A stretch of 5,433 nt of DNA, taken from NCBI GenBank assembly GCA_013138655.1, contig WTCI01000093.1:1-5433 (forward strand). The letters run 5' to 3'. This document shows positions 4,982-5,433 of this stretch, piece after piece (the first letter of the stretch is position 1; each line of letters begins with the position of its first letter). The notes under the pieces were generated by a model, which ran no database searches, was not told the DNA's origin, and worked only from the letters and a program-made list of their open reading frames with translations. Both the position numbers and the translations under genes were made by a program. The stretch comes from Desulfuromonadaceae bacterium. Its GTDB lineage: Bacteria > Desulfobacterota > Desulfuromonadia > Desulfuromonadales > Geopsychrobacteraceae.

Positions 4982-5433
4982 ATGTGCAAGAAAATATTCC
5001 TGTGTGTTTTGCTCGTTCTGATTCTTCTGTTTGTGCCGTTAATTGTCTCGGCAGAAGTGTCGCAGGAAAATTCCTCGCAGAAGAATCACCCGATCGAAAA
5101 TCTTGTCGGGGAAAAGCTTTATTATGATGTATCCTTTCTCTGGTTTAAACGCTTGGCAGAAGGATCTATCGGTTTGCAACGTGCAGAACAACCGGGAACT
5201 TACCTGGCCGTTATGCAGGTTCGCACGCTCGGGATGGCGGCTTTTTTTACCAGGAACCGGATCGAAAAATATCAAACCCTGCTGGAAATCGGTCCGACCG
5301 GGTTGCTGCGCCCGTTACTGCATAGTTCTCATACTTTTAAAGGTTCAGGTGATCGGCAGCGAGAAAAGCGCACTAGTTACCAGTTTGATTTTAGCGCAAG
5401 ACAGGTTCATTACAAAAAAGTCAAAAATGGGCG
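4982..5433 (+). CDS. Secreted DUF3108-domain protein, N-terminal part
   Basis: The first 150 residues of a protein that continues past the right edge. Residues 1-25 are a signal peptide: MCKK, then a strongly hydrophobic core (IFLCVLLVLILLFVPLIV), ending VSA before a probable cleavage at EVS. The mature part is exported to the periplasm or beyond. After a short polar spacer it enters the DUF3108 pattern: GEKLYYDVSFLWFKRLAEGSIGL (about 43-65), a second strand group with TYLAVMQVRTLGMAAFFTRNRIEKYQTLLEI, then GLLRPLLHSSHTFKGSG and a basic stretch leading to YQFDFSARQVHYKKVKNG. These alternating strands fit a beta-rich fold. The function of the family is unknown. The start at 4982 gives a proper signal peptide, and no better start is in frame upstream. 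It is separated from aat by 197 bp that include the candidate structured RNA, so it probably has its own promoter or leader; TTAAAT at 4956-4961 is a weak -10. Confidence 0.85.
   Translation, partial: MCKKIFLCVLLVLILLFVPLIVSAEVSQENSSQKNHPIENLVGEKLYYDVSFLWFKRLAEGSIGLQRAEQPGTYLAVMQVRTLGMAAFFTRNRIEKYQTLLEIGPTGLLRPLLHSSHTFKGSGDRQREKRTSYQFDFSARQVHYKKVKNG

Overview
The window looks like an ordinary chromosomal segment from a Gram-negative bacterium of moderate GC content. The ClpS and ClpA sequences, the cysteine-cluster protein and the DUF3108 protein together suggest a deltaproteobacterium of the Desulfuromonas/Geobacter/Pelobacter type. That placement is inferred from general resemblance, not from a marker gene. 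No transposase, integrase, phage gene, tRNA, rRNA or CRISPR array is visible.

Layout. Positions 1-184 (minus strand) hold the first 61 codons of a membrane-anchored coiled-coil protein that resembles the N-terminus of RmuC. A 139-bp divergent spacer with a plausible promoter for it leads to a plus-strand YkgJ-type cysteine-cluster gene (324-1010). That gene converges, with only 15 bp between stops, on a small three-helix membrane protein of unknown function (1026-1388, minus). An 88-bp divergent spacer follows. Next comes a tight plus-strand cluster: clpS (1477-1788), clpA (start at 1804 preferred, or 1795; stop at 4056) and aat (4056-4784). A 197-bp stretch after aat (4785-4981) has striking RNA-like structure and a small open frame. 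The window ends inside a secreted DUF3108 protein (from 4982).

How the genes work together. clpS, clpA and aat encode all the dedicated parts of the bacterial Leu/N-degron pathway except the ClpP peptidase. Aat adds Leu or Phe to proteins beginning with Arg or Lys. ClpS recognises the resulting bulky N-terminal residue, and ClpA unfolds the substrate and feeds it to ClpP. ClpA keeps the IGF loop expected for ClpP docking. The genes are spaced 6-15 bp and -1 bp apart, so they are almost certainly co-transcribed and partly translationally coupled.

The most unusual item is the segment at 4809-4930. A 9-bp long-range stem encloses at least three short hairpins, each with GGA in its loop. Two of these are near copies of each other. 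This is the layout expected of a CsrA/RsmA-binding RNA, either a leader or a small RNA. The same DNA can also encode a 52-residue peptide with four cysteines whose ATG overlaps the aat stop codon, so two competing readings of the segment are given.
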